The notes beneath the pieces are model-generated. The model saw only the letters and a program-made list of their open reading frames with translations, made no database searches and had not been told where the DNA came from. From Halioglobus sp. (GTDB taxonomy: Bacteria; Pseudomonadota; Gammaproteobacteria; Pseudomonadales; Halieaceae), in NCBI GenBank assembly GCA_020443345.1, contig JAGRIH010000030.1, positions 62,712 through 126,711 on the forward strand: a DNA stretch of 64,000 nucleotides, in the 5' to 3' direction. Of the stretch, positions 52,785-61,545 are shown piece by piece. The translations under genes were made by a program, and so were the position numbers. The first letter of the stretch is position 1; each line of letters starts with the position of its first letter.

Positions 52785-54437
52785 GTGATCTTTGACAGCT
52801 ATGACTGTGCGGATGCCGAAGGGGTGCTGCTGGCGCACACTCTGAGGATCCCGGGCGGGACCTTCAAGAAGGGCCGGGTGCTGTCGCGGGAGGACCTGGC
52901 GGCGCTGCGCGAGGCGGGCATTGCACGGGTGTCGGGGGTGCGCCTGGAAGCCGGCGACGTCGATGAGGACCAGGCGGCGCTGGAGGTGGCGCGGGCCCTG
53001 GCCGGTCCCTTGGTGGATGTCGGGCGGCCGGTGGCGGGCCGCTGCTACCTCTATGCGCGCCGCGACGGCCTGGCCGTCGTGCAGCGCGAGGTGATCGATG
53101 CCATCAACCAGTGCGATACGGGCATGGTCATCGCCACCCTGTCGGACTGCGCCGAGTGCCTGCAGCAGCAGGCGGTGGCCAGTGTCAAGGTGATCCCCTT
53201 CGCCGTCGCGCGCGCGCAGCTGGAGCGCTGCGTGGCGCTGGCCGCCGCCGCAGGCGGAGCGGTCGCGCTGCGGGCTTTCCAGCCCCGCGCGATGGCGCTC
53301 ATCCTCACCCGGGCGCCGGGCATGAAGGAATCCATGCTCGATTCGACCTCCCGGGTGACCCGCGACCGGGTGTCGTCGATGGGGGGCCGCATCGTGTCCG
53401 AAACACGCTGCGGCCACACCGTGCCCGAGCTTGGCGAGGCCATCGAGCGGGCGCTGGCCGCGGCGGCGGACGCGGTACTGATCTGTGGCGCCAGTATTAC
53501 CGTCGATCCGGCGGACATCGTGCCTGCGGCAATTGTCGCCTGCGGTGGTGCGGTGGACCATTTCGGCATGCCGGTGGAACCCGGCAACATGCTGCTGCTG
53601 GCCCACGTGGGCGAGCGCCCGGTGATCAACCTGCCCGGTTGCTCGCGCTCACCCAAACTCAACGGCCTGGACTGGGTAATGCAGCGGCTGGCGGCCGACC
53701 TGCCGCTGGGCAAGAAGGAAATCCTGACGATGGGCGTGGGCGGTCTGATCAAGGACATCAGCCACCGCTGGCGGATGCGGGAGCAGGGCAGCCTGATCGA
53801 ACAGTTCCAGTCGCAGTATGCAGTCGCCGCTCTCGTGCTGGGCGCGGGACGTTCCAGCCGCATGGGAGAGCAGAACAAGCTGCTGGCCCCGGTGGGCGGC
53901 ACCCCCATGCTGCAGCGCGTGGTGGATGCCGCGCTCGGCGCCGAAGTGGTCAGCACCACCGTTGTCACCGGCTGCCAGGCGGATGCGGTGCGCCAGTTGT
54001 TGCGCGCTCGCGAGGTGAATTTCGTCCACAACCCCGACTACCGGCAGGGTTTGGCCAGTTCGCTGAAAACGGGGCTGGCCGCTCTGCCGGCGGATATCGA
54101 CGGGGTCATCATTTTGCTGGCGGATATGCCCTTTGTCACCTCCGCCCATATCAACGAACTGATCTGCGAGTTCAACCCGGCGACGGAGCGCGATATAGTG
54201 GCGCCGATCAGGGACGGGCGCCTGGGCAATCCGATCATCTGGGCCGCCCGCTATATACCCGCCATGATGCAACTGAGCGGCGACCGCGGCGCGCGGCCGC
54301 TGCTGGAAGAGTACGCCGCGAATGTGTGGGAGGTGCCGATGGGCGACGATGCGATTTTCGTCGATGTGGATACGCCGCAAGCGCTGCAAGAAGCCAATCT
54401 GCGCTGCACGGACCGGGCAGGGGCGCAGCGGACGTGA
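52785..54437 (+). CDS. Molybdopterin-binding domain fused to MobA-like nucleotidyltransferase (MocA-type)
   Basis: 550 residues. The N-terminal about 330 residues resemble a MoeA/MogA-like molybdopterin-binding fold (ICGAS near 234, HFGMPVEPGN near 259). The C-terminal part begins LGAGRSSRMGEQNK (about 352-365), the nucleotide-binding loop of MobA/MocA, with LLADMPF. MocA adds CMP to molybdenum cofactor, giving the molybdopterin cytosine dinucleotide used by this hydroxylase class. A GTG start at 52785 is used. It overlaps the cysteine desulfurase start by GTGA. This fusion is known in annotated genomes; the cofactor form is inference. Confidence 0.82.
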   Translation: MIFDSYDCADAEGVLLAHTLRIPGGTFKKGRVLSREDLAALREAGIARVSGVRLEAGDVDEDQAALEVARALAGPLVDVGRPVAGRCYLYARRDGLAVVQREVIDAINQCDTGMVIATLSDCAECLQQQAVASVKVIPFAVARAQLERCVALAAAAGGAVALRAFQPRAMALILTRAPGMKESMLDSTSRVTRDRVSSMGGRIVSETRCGHTVPELGEAIERALAAAADAVLICGASITVDPADIVPAAIVACGGAVDHFGMPVEPGNMLLLAHVGERPVINLPGCSRSPKLNGLDWVMQRLAADLPLGKKEILTMGVGGLIKDISHRWRMREQGSLIEQFQSQYAVAALVLGAGRSSRMGEQNKLLAPVGGTPMLQRVVDAALGAEVVSTTVVTGCQADAVRQLLRAREVNFVHNPDYRQGLASSLKTGLAALPADIDGVIILLADMPFVTSAHINELICEFNPATERDIVAPIRDGRLGNPIIWAARYIPAMMQLSGDRGARPLLEEYAANVWEVPMGDDAIFVDVDTPQALQEANLRCTDRAGAQRT

Positions 54438-55708
54438 GTCAGTCCGGTACGGGTCAATCCGGCGCGGACCTGGCGCTGCCCGAGGCCGACTGGTCGCCCG
54501 CCAGCCTGCGTGCGCAGTTTCCCATTCTGCATCGACAGGTCAACGGTCATGCCCTGCACTACCTGGATAACGCCGCCACCACGTTCAGCCCCCTGCGCGT
54601 GCAGGAGGCAGTGGCCGGTTTCGAAAACCACAGCCGCGCCAATGTGCAGCGCGGGATGCATCAACTGGGCGTGGAGGCCACCGATGCCTTCGAGGCCGCG
54701 CGGGGCAGCGCGGCGCGATACCTCAACGCGGCCTCCAGCGAGGAGATCATCTTTACCTCCGGTACCACCTTCGGGGTGAATCTCGCGGCTCACTGCCTGG
54801 GTCAACTGCTGCGGACTGGCGACGAGATCGTGGTGTCCGTGGCGGAACATCACAGCAATTTCGTGCCCTGGCAGCGCCTGTGTGAAAGGCTCGGTTTGCA
54901 GATGAAGCTGATACCGGTGCAGGCCAGCGGCAGCCTGGACCTGGACGGGCTGGAGACCCTGGTCACCGAGCGCTGTCGCCTGGTGGCGGTGAGCCACGTG
55001 TCCAACGTCACCGGCAGTGTCACCGACCTGAAAACGGTGAGCCGGGTGGCGCGGCGGCGCGGCGCCCTGCTGTTTGTCGACGGCGCCCAGGCCGCGCCGC
55101 ACGGCCCGCTCGACGTGCAGGCACTGGACGTCGACTGCTATGCTTTTTCCAGCCACAAGTGTTACGGACCCACGGGTGTGGGCGTGTTGTGGGTGAGGGA
55201 CGCGGTACTGCAAACGCTGCCGCCGTTTCTGGTCGGTGGCGGCATGATCGAACGGGTGACTTGCGAGGGGACGCGCTATCTGCACGGCAACCGGCGTTTC
55301 GAGGCCGGTACGCCGCCGCTGGTGCAGGCCGTTGGCCTGGGTGCGGCGCTGGACTGGTTGATGGAGCTGCCGTGGCCGGCTATCCGCCGCTACGAACTGG
55401 GCCTCACCACCCGGCTGCTGCAGGGGCTGAGCGCTATCGGGGGGTTGTCGCTGGTGGGCGAGCGGCAACCGCAGGGGCGCGCCCCGATTTTTTCCTTCGC
55501 TATCGAAGGCTGTCATTCGCACGATGTCTGCCAGATCCTCGACGACTACGGTGTGGCGCTGCGCGGTGGTCATCACTGCGCCCAGCCGCTGATGGACAGC
55601 CTCGGCCTGACCGCGACCAGCCGGGCCAGTCTCGCGGTGTTCAATACGCGCGAGGATGTCGAGGCGCTGTTGCACGCACTGCAGCGAACGGTGGAACTGC
55701 TGCGATGA
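54434..55708 (+). CDS. SufS-type cysteine desulfurase
   Basis: 424 residues. PLP lysine K242 in SSHKCYGPTG, PLP-stacking His in AEHHSN (H139-H140), and the persulfide Cys C382 in RGGHHCAQPL. This is a class II (SufS/CsdA) desulfurase. The usual N-terminal extension is slightly long, with a GTG start at 54434 overlapping the mocA-like stop. In related Mo hydroxylase loci such enzymes supply sulfur to the molybdenum cofactor through XdhC; Fe-S cluster assembly with the SufU-like neighbour is an alternative. Confidence 0.9.
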   Translation: MSQSGTGQSGADLALPEADWSPASLRAQFPILHRQVNGHALHYLDNAATTFSPLRVQEAVAGFENHSRANVQRGMHQLGVEATDAFEAARGSAARYLNAASSEEIIFTSGTTFGVNLAAHCLGQLLRTGDEIVVSVAEHHSNFVPWQRLCERLGLQMKLIPVQASGSLDLDGLETLVTERCRLVAVSHVSNVTGSVTDLKTVSRVARRRGALLFVDGAQAAPHGPLDVQALDVDCYAFSSHKCYGPTGVGVLWVRDAVLQTLPPFLVGGGMIERVTCEGTRYLHGNRRFEAGTPPLVQAVGLGAALDWLMELPWPAIRRYELGLTTRLLQGLSAIGGLSLVGERQPQGRAPIFSFAIEGCHSHDVCQILDDYGVALRGGHHCAQPLMDSLGLTATSRASLAVFNTREDVEALLHALQRTVELLR

Positions 55709-56157
55709 ACGGCGCCGCGGAAATGTACGCCGGCGGCATCAAGGAACTGGCCGCCGCCCACACCGGTCCGGAATCCCTGCCTGACCCCGACCGGACGGCG
55801 AGCGTGGACAACCCCTTTTGCGGGGACCGCGTCGACCTGCAACTCGCCCTCGAGGGAGACCGGGTGACAGCCATTGCGCAGAGGGTGCGCGGCTGTATGT
55901 TGTGCGAGGCCGCAGCCAATGTGCTGGCGCGCTCGGCGCCGGGCGCGTCACGCACAGAGATCGAGGCCGCCAGGGACAGCCTGCAGGCCATGCTGCGCGG
56001 CGCGAAAGCCAGCGGCGAGTGGCCACCGCAGGGCTGGGAAGCCCTGGCCGGTTTCGAACCCGTGCGGCGCCACAAGAGCCGTCACGGCTGCGTGCTCCTG
56101 CCGTTTGCCGCGCTGCTCGAGGCGCTGTCTCCCGCGACAGGTTGTCCATTGGACTGA
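55705..56157 (+). CDS. SufU/NifU-like Fe-S or sulfur-relay protein
   Basis: 150 residues with the conserved ligand set of SufU/IscU-type proteins: C39-G-D41, C64 (GCMLCEAA, also C67) and C129 (RHGC). ATGA overlap with the desulfurase stop couples the two. SufU proteins receive sulfur from SufS; here the pair may serve the [2Fe-2S] clusters or the cofactor of the hydroxylase. The last 76 bases overlap the convergent NnrS gene. A short Cys-rich tail ends at TGCPLD. Confidence 0.82.
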   Translation: MNGAAEMYAGGIKELAAAHTGPESLPDPDRTASVDNPFCGDRVDLQLALEGDRVTAIAQRVRGCMLCEAAANVLARSAPGASRTEIEAARDSLQAMLRGAKASGEWPPQGWEALAGFEPVRRHKSRHGCVLLPFAALLEALSPATGCPLD

Positions 56158-57332
56158 CCCGGCTCCCTGGGCAGGCTCGGCAGCAGCAGCATGCGGCCGT
56201 ACAGTGCCAGATAGATGACATAGGGTAGGGCCCACAGCAGCGCCGAGAGCAGCAGCAGTTCGTGGCGCAGTGTATTGGACGGCACCGCCGTGCGCACCGC
56301 GGCCGCTGCCGCCAGGCACAGGTAGCCGACCACCATGGGCCGCGCCGGGTGCATGTGGCGCCCGGTATGGCGCAGCGCGACCCTGGTCATCAAACCCAGC
56401 GACATCAGGCCGAAGCCGCCGACGGTGAAGGCGTGCACCCAGCTCTGGGCCGCGATGTCCGCGCCAAAACTCTTGAGTGCCAGCAGCAGCAGTGCCAGCA
56501 CCAGCCAGGCGTAGCCCAGGTGCAGCACCCAGACGATGGGGGTGCCCGTGATGCGCAGGCTGTGCCAGCGGTACAGGCGCACACTGTGCAGCGCGCAACC
56601 CAGCGCAGCCGCGATGCCGATGACGGGCGCACCGGCGCCGCTCACATCGAGCAGCGCCAGTGCAACAATCGAGACAGCGGACAGCCACTCCAGGGGGATT
56701 ACGTGTCCGATAGTGGCGGGCCGTCCGTGTTCACGCAGGGCATTTTCGGTAAAGATGGGCGCCAGTACGCCGACGGTGACGGAACAGTGGAAAATCATCG
56801 CGTACAGGCCCAGGCGCAGCCCCTGCCACCACAGTCGCGGTGTGTCGAGCAAAACCCCCAGGTAGTAGCCGAGATTGCCTAGGAAAAAACCCGCGGTGAT
56901 CACCGCCAGGCCCAGTTGGAAGCGCCGGTTGACCCCGTGCAGCCCAGGCCCCACCAGGGCGGCAAACAGCGGCAGGAAGGCGAGGTCCACCAGCGCCACC
57001 ACCGGTGCCGGTAGCGCCGGGCTCAACACTGCCGCCGCGCGGCCCGCAAGCCAGACCAGCGCGAGCAGGGCCAGGCGGGCGCCGGCCAGTTCCCGCGTGC
57101 CCGCCCAGCTCGGCAGGGCGGTGAGAATAAAGCCGAAGATGATCGCGGTGGCGAAACCAAAAACGATTTCGTGCTGGTGCCACAGCGATGGCAGGCTGTT
57201 GCCGGCGGGCAGCAGGGGCGGCGCCTGTCCGGTGTACACCGCGATCCAGCTCAGCAGCAGGATTGGTCCGTACAGTGCCCCGAGCAGGAAGAACGGTCGA
57301 AACGGGCTGCGCCAGAGTGCGGGGAGCAACAA
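56082..57332 (-). CDS. NnrS-family membrane protein
   Basis: 416 residues with about twelve hydrophobic segments. SPFRPFF near the start and HEIVFGFATAIIFGFILTALP, cut here to HEIVFGF, mark the NnrS family (haem/copper membrane proteins linked to nitric oxide). A TTG start at 57332 right after the MarR stop is the only near candidate, as no ATG lies in frame nearby. It is coupled to a MarR-type regulator upstream. Its 3' end overlaps the SufU-like gene in antisense orientation. Confidence 0.82.
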   Translation of the reverse strand: MLLPALWRSPFRPFFLLGALYGPILLLSWIAVYTGQAPPLLPAGNSLPSLWHQHEIVFGFATAIIFGFILTALPSWAGTRELAGARLALLALVWLAGRAAAVLSPALPAPVVALVDLAFLPLFAALVGPGLHGVNRRFQLGLAVITAGFFLGNLGYYLGVLLDTPRLWWQGLRLGLYAMIFHCSVTVGVLAPIFTENALREHGRPATIGHVIPLEWLSAVSIVALALLDVSGAGAPVIGIAAALGCALHSVRLYRWHSLRITGTPIVWVLHLGYAWLVLALLLLALKSFGADIAAQSWVHAFTVGGFGLMSLGLMTRVALRHTGRHMHPARPMVVGYLCLAAAAAVRTAVPSNTLRHELLLLSALLWALPYVIYLALYGRMLLLPSLPREPGQSNGQPVAGDSASSSAANGRSTQP

Positions 57333-57334
57333 GG

Positions 57335-57880
57335 CTAGGAATGCCGGTGTGAGGCGGCTACGGTGGACGCGTGATCGTACAAGCCGGAGGTGATATTGAG
57401 GACTTTGCTCGCGGTTACGATATCCACGTCGAGGTTCTTGATGGACTGCGTCAGGCTGAGCAGGAGCTCGCGACGAAACTGCGCGAACAGATCGCTGACG
57501 CGTGTGCCCTGAGCAGTGACTTCGTAGGCGGCGGTGCGCTTGCTGTCGCCGGTGCTGGCGCGCGCGATCAGTCCCGCCTTGGTCAGCTTGCGCAGTGAAT
57601 ACTGCAGGTTGGAGATATCGTCCCGGTTCAGCAGGCGCGCCACTTCGGAAATACTCTTGGGGCGGTCGTGCATGCGGATGATATGGAACACTGCGTTGTC
57701 CATGCCGGACAGTCCGCTGTCGATGCAGCAGGCCAGGCAGTCTTTCTGCCAGCGCTCGAAGGCGCCGCTGATGCGCAGAATGGCCAGCTCCAGCTCGGTG
57801 AAGTTCAACTCCTCGTCGCTCTGTGCCAGATGCCAGTGTTTATCGAAGATCGGGGTGTCTGTTGCTTTGCGGGCAGCCAC
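57335..57880 (-). CDS. MarR-type winged-helix regulator
   Basis: 181 residues. The core has a winged helix (FHIIRMHDRPKSISEVARLLN, shortened to ISEVARLL; IQYSLRKLTKAGLI; TAQGTRV) with a long N-terminal extension of about 40 residues and two adjacent cysteines (ACCIDS). Helix-turn-helix and wing spacing are as in MarR/PadR-like proteins that sense phenolics or oxidants. It is divergent from the AhpD-like gene and precedes nnrS with two bases between them. Several nested inverted repeats in the shared promoter fit autoregulation. Confidence 0.82.
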   Translation of the reverse strand: MAARKATDTPIFDKHWHLAQSDEELNFTELELAILRISGAFERWQKDCLACCIDSGLSGMDNAVFHIIRMHDRPKSISEVARLLNRDDISNLQYSLRKLTKAGLIARASTGDSKRTAAYEVTAQGTRVSDLFAQFRRELLLSLTQSIKNLDVDIVTASKVLNITSGLYDHASTVAASHRHS

Positions 57881-57946
57881 TGCGTTACTTCCATACTGTA
57901 GAATCGAAGCTACAATTATAGGAGCTATACCGCTGACTGTAACGCA
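57881..57946. promoter_or_regulatory. Divergent promoter with nested inverted repeats
   Basis: TGCGTTAC (57881-57888) and GTAACGCA (57939-57946) are an exact outer inverted repeat. Inside are TGTAG/CTACA (57897-57901, 57910-57914) and TATAG/CTATA (57917-57921, 57925-57929). Reverse-strand TATAAT (57920-57915) with GTTACA 17 bases upstream could drive the MarR gene; forward TACAAT (57911-57916) could drive the AhpD-like gene. The two overlap. Confidence 0.5.
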
Positions 57947-57982
57947 CAGACAGGCAACCCCACTGACGAATCGAGGAAACCC

Positions 57983-58615
57983 ATGGCCCGTGTAAAAATC
58001 ATCGATCAGGCGACAGTGACCGACCCGCAGTCACTGGAACTCTTTGACTGGGTGCGCGAAGCGGAGGGGGAGGTTCCCAACCACTTTCTGGTGGAGATGA
58101 ACTTCCCCGAGTATTTCAACGCCAAGCTCAGCGCGACCCGGGTGCTGTGGGAAGCCGGTGAGCTCAGTATGGAGGAGGTGCAGCATGTGGGTGTACTGGT
58201 CTCGCGCGCCAATAACTGCGAGTATTGCACGGCGGCCTTCTGCACCATCCTGCACCATGCGCTGGACAAGGAGCAGGACTATGTCACGCAGTTGCTGGAG
58301 GAGGGAGCCGCCGTCGTCGATGACCGGCGGCTGCGTACCCTGCTGGAGTTTGCCCTGCGTGCCAACCAGGATCCCCAGGGGATGACGGACGAAGAGGTGG
58401 AGGGCCTGCGGGGCGTGGGTCTGAGCGACAAGGGGATCGTGCAACTGGTGCATCTGGTCAGCGATTTCGCCTCCTACAACCGCCTCAACCAAGTGCTCAA
58501 AACAGACTACGACTACCGCGACCTGTGGCGCCAGAAGGGCTTTGGCTGGGAGCGGGGCGCGGGGGAGACGGCCGGTGACAACACCCGCGGCGCGCCCGCC
58601 AACAAGCCCGGTTGA
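57983..58615 (+). CDS. Carboxymuconolactone decarboxylase/AhpD-like protein
   Basis: 210 residues. The AhpD-like CxxC is C79-E-Y-C82 (NNCEYCTAAFC), which is followed by a further Cys C87. The His that normally follows the CxxC by four positions in AhpD is Phe86 here; H91 is the nearest His. The motif supports a thiol peroxidase/redox role rather than true carboxymuconolactone decarboxylation. CGAGGAAA precedes ATG 57983. It is the first gene of a forward set with a quinone oxidoreductase and a thioesterase and is divergent from MarR. Confidence 0.82.
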   Translation: MARVKIIDQATVTDPQSLELFDWVREAEGEVPNHFLVEMNFPEYFNAKLSATRVLWEAGELSMEEVQHVGVLVSRANNCEYCTAAFCTILHHALDKEQDYVTQLLEEGAAVVDDRRLRTLLEFALRANQDPQGMTDEEVEGLRGVGLSDKGIVQLVHLVSDFASYNRLNQVLKTDYDYRDLWRQKGFGWERGAGETAGDNTRGAPANKPG

Positions 58616-58692
58616 TCGCAGGGGTGTTTTCCTGAGCAGGACAAGTCAGCACCTGCTGCGCCGGTACTGAGCAACGGCAACGAGGAGGAAGT

Positions 58693-59670
58693 ATGCAAGC
58701 ACTTGTCTGTAAGAAGCTGGGTCTGCCCGATAAACTGAGCCTGGTTGACGATTGGCCGGAACCCGAGGTGGGTGAGCGCGATGTGCTGATCGATGTAAGG
58801 GCCGCCAGCCTCAATTTTCCCGATGTGCTGATTATTCAGGGCAAATACCAGTTCCAGCCGGAATTGCCGTTTGTTCCGGGCAGCGAGTGCTCGGGCGTCG
58901 TTGAGGCCGTGGGAACTGCCGTCACTCGCTACAGGCCCGGCGACAACGTAATCAATGCCGCTGGCACCGGTGCCTTCGCGCAGAAGGTTGCAGCGAACGA
59001 AAGTGCAGTGTTCCCCATGCCGGGCGGGCTCAGCTTTGAGCAGGCCGCCGGTATCAGTATTACGTATTTCACGTCTTACCATGCACTCAAGCAGCGCGCC
59101 AGGCTGCAGCCGGGAGAGACCCTGTTGGTCCTGGGCGCCGCGGGTGGCGTCGGTACCACGGCGGTGGAACTGGGCAAACTCTTCGGTGCTCGAGTCATTG
59201 CCGCTGCCAGTTCCGACGAGAAGCTGGCAGTCTGCCGACAACTGGGCGCGGATGAGCTGGTTAATTATAGCACTACCTCACTCAGGGATGCGGTCAAGGA
59301 ACTTACCGCTGGCAAAGGTGTGGATGTGGTGTACGATCCGGTAGGTGGCGATTACGCCGAGCCGGCGATACGCGGCATGGCCTGGAATGGCCGCTACCTG
59401 GTGATCGGTTTCGCCAGCGGGCCCATTCCGAAAATCCCACTCAACCTGACCCTGCTCAAAGGTTGTTCCCTGATCGGCGTGTTCTGGGGGCGCTTCACCG
59501 TCGAGGAACCCGGGTTAAACCGACAGAATGTCGAGGAATTGTGGCAGTTTTTCGCCGCGGGCAAGCTCAGTCCAGTGGTGACCGAGAGCTTTCCCTTTGA
59601 GCACTACGAAGCAGCCTTTAATTGCATGATCGAGCGCCGCGCTCGCGGCAAGGTGATTATGACGATGTAG
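58693..59670 (+). CDS. NADPH:quinone oxidoreductase-family dehydrogenase
   Basis: 325 residues. GroES-like N-terminal half with SLNFPDVLI and PGSECSGVV, and Rossmann half with LVLGAAGGVGTTAVELG. No structural-zinc cysteine lobe is evident, so it belongs to the zinc-free quinone reductase/enoyl reductase group. GAGGAGGAAG precedes ATG 58693. It lies 77 bases after the AhpD-like gene and 8 bases before the thioesterase. Confidence 0.9.
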   Translation: MQALVCKKLGLPDKLSLVDDWPEPEVGERDVLIDVRAASLNFPDVLIIQGKYQFQPELPFVPGSECSGVVEAVGTAVTRYRPGDNVINAAGTGAFAQKVAANESAVFPMPGGLSFEQAAGISITYFTSYHALKQRARLQPGETLLVLGAAGGVGTTAVELGKLFGARVIAAASSDEKLAVCRQLGADELVNYSTTSLRDAVKELTAGKGVDVVYDPVGGDYAEPAIRGMAWNGRYLVIGFASGPIPKIPLNLTLLKGCSLIGVFWGRFTVEEPGLNRQNVEELWQFFAAGKLSPVVTESFPFEHYEAAFNCMIERRARGKVIMTM

Positions 59671-59678
59671 GAGCCGGC

Positions 59679-60116
59679 ATGAGTAAACCAGACATCCCCA
59701 CGCGGCAGGATTACCCGCAATTTTATCCGATCACCACGCGCTGGTCGGACAACGATATCTACGGCCACGTGAACAACGTCACTTACTATTCGTATTTTGA
59801 CACGGTCGCCAATCGCTATCTCATCGAAGAGGGCGGCCTGGATATCGGCGATGGGCAAATTGTGGGCTACGTGGTCAATTCCGCCTGCCAGTACCATACA
59901 CCCATCGCCTATCCGGAGACAGTGACGGCGGGCCTGCGCGTGGACCGGCTGGGCAACAGTTCAGTGCAATACGGCATCGCCATTTTCCGCGACGGCTGCG
60001 ATACGGCGGCGGCCCACGGCCAATTCGTGCATGTCTTTGTCGATCGCGCGCGCGGCGCGTCGGTGCCTATTCCGGCTGAGCTGCGCGACGCTCTGCAGCG
60101 CCTGCTGCGCGATTAG
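59679..60116 (+). CDS. Acyl-CoA thioesterase, hotdog fold (4HBT type)
   Basis: 145 residues. RWSDNDIYGHVNNVTYYSYF, cut to DNDIYGHVNN, contains the catalytic Asp and the GHVNN motif of 4-hydroxybenzoyl-CoA thioesterase-type hotdog enzymes. Length is family-normal. ATG 59679 follows the previous stop by 8 bases with GTAGGAGCC nearby, so cotranscription with the quinone reductase is likely. Substrate unknown. Confidence 0.9.
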   Translation: MSKPDIPTRQDYPQFYPITTRWSDNDIYGHVNNVTYYSYFDTVANRYLIEEGGLDIGDGQIVGYVVNSACQYHTPIAYPETVTAGLRVDRLGNSSVQYGIAIFRDGCDTAAAHGQFVHVFVDRARGASVPIPAELRDALQRLLRD

Positions 60117-60271
60117 CGCCGTTCCCGGCGGCCCTGCTCGCGGGGGCGGTGGACCTGTGCTGGGAGGGCATAGAGCACATGGCGATACCAAGTCATCTGC
60201 GCGGGCGGAACACACGTACTTAGTGCGGGAGATTACATTACACTCGAGGGTAACGCAGGAGGAGTCGATTC

Positions 60272-61525
60272 ATGGACGATACCGTCGCAGCGCTTTTCAG
60301 GCACACCCGGGAGCAGTCGGTGGCGTTCTGCTCAGCGCTGTGCAACGAGGATTACGGTCTGCAGGCCGCGGAGTTTGTCAGTCCACCGAAATGGCACCTG
60401 GCGCACACCACATGGTTTTTTGAGACCTTCATACTCAAGCCCCACGCCGATGGCTATCGCACGCCGGAGCCGCTTTACGAGCAGTTGTTCAACTCCTACT
60501 ACAACGGGATTGGCGAACCCTTCCCACGGCCGCGCCGCGGTCTATTGTCGCGCCCCACGGTGTCTCAGGTGCTGGACTATCGCGCCGCAGTGGATACTGC
60601 CGTGCAGGCCCTGCTGGATGATGCGACGCATGCCGCGCGGCGTGAGATCCTGGGGCGTGCGGTGCTGGGTGTCGAGCACGAGCGCCAGCACCAGGAGCTG
60701 TTTTTTACCGATATCAAGTACTCCCTGGCCATTAATCCCCTGCTGCCGGCCTATGCGCCGGGCGCGCCGATACCGGGGGGAGAGCCGCCTCCACTGGGCT
60801 GGCGCGGCCATGCCGGGGGGCTGCTCGAGGTCGGGTTTGCAGGCCCGGGATTTTGTTTCGACAACGAACTGCCGCGGCATCGGGTGTATGTGGAGCCTTT
60901 CGAGCTGGCCGACCGGCTGGTCAGCAACGCCGAATACCAAACCTTTGTCGATGACGGCGGCTATCGGCGCCCCGAGCTGTGGCTGGCGGACGGCTGGACC
61001 ACGGTGCAGGAACAGGCCTGGCGCGCGCCGCTGTACTGGCTGGAACGGGATGGCGAACCTCTGGAGTACACGCTGTATGGCGCCGTGCCGCGCAGCACCG
61101 GCGCGCCGGTGTGCCATGTCAGCGGCTACGAGGCCGACGCCTATGCGCGCTGGGCTGGCGAGCGCCTGCCCACGGAGCACGAGTGGGAACTGGCTGCGCA
61201 GGCAGCGGCGGCGCCGTCCGGCGGCGTGGACAGCGGTCATTTCCATCCCCGCCCGGCCACTGGCGGGCCGGGGCTGCAGCAGCTCTACGGCGACTGTTGG
61301 CAGTGGACGCGCAGTGCCTACGGCCCCTATCCGGGCTATCGGCCGTCGCCCGGCGCCATCGGTGAATACAACGGCAAGTTCATGAGCAACCAGTGGGTGC
61401 TGCGCGGCGGTTCCTGTGTGTCCAACAGCGGACAGCTCAGGCCCAGCTACCGCAACTTCTTCTACCCGCGCGACCGCTGGCAGTTCAGTGGTATCAGGCT
61501 GGCGAAACTGTCCGCCGCACAATGA
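60272..61525 (+). CDS. egtB: Ergothioneine synthesis oxygenase EgtB
   Basis: 417 residues. N-terminal DinB-like helical domain with the iron-site pattern HxxxH (H136-E-R-Q-H140) plus an upstream His near 45 (WHLAHTTWF), and a C-terminal formylglycine-generating-type (FGE) fold with WQWTRSAYGPYPG and GGSCVSN. EgtB joins gamma-glutamylcysteine or cysteine to trimethylhistidine with sulfoxide formation, using Fe(II) and O2. AGGAGG lies upstream of ATG 60272. It is followed directly by egtD. Confidence 0.93.
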   Translation: MDDTVAALFRHTREQSVAFCSALCNEDYGLQAAEFVSPPKWHLAHTTWFFETFILKPHADGYRTPEPLYEQLFNSYYNGIGEPFPRPRRGLLSRPTVSQVLDYRAAVDTAVQALLDDATHAARREILGRAVLGVEHERQHQELFFTDIKYSLAINPLLPAYAPGAPIPGGEPPPLGWRGHAGGLLEVGFAGPGFCFDNELPRHRVYVEPFELADRLVSNAEYQTFVDDGGYRRPELWLADGWTTVQEQAWRAPLYWLERDGEPLEYTLYGAVPRSTGAPVCHVSGYEADAYARWAGERLPTEHEWELAAQAAAAPSGGVDSGHFHPRPATGGPGLQQLYGDCWQWTRSAYGPYPGYRPSPGAIGEYNGKFMSNQWVLRGGSCVSNSGQLRPSYRNFFYPRDRWQFSGIRLAKLSAAQ

Positions 61526-61545
61526 TCAGGGAAAGCGGAGACACC

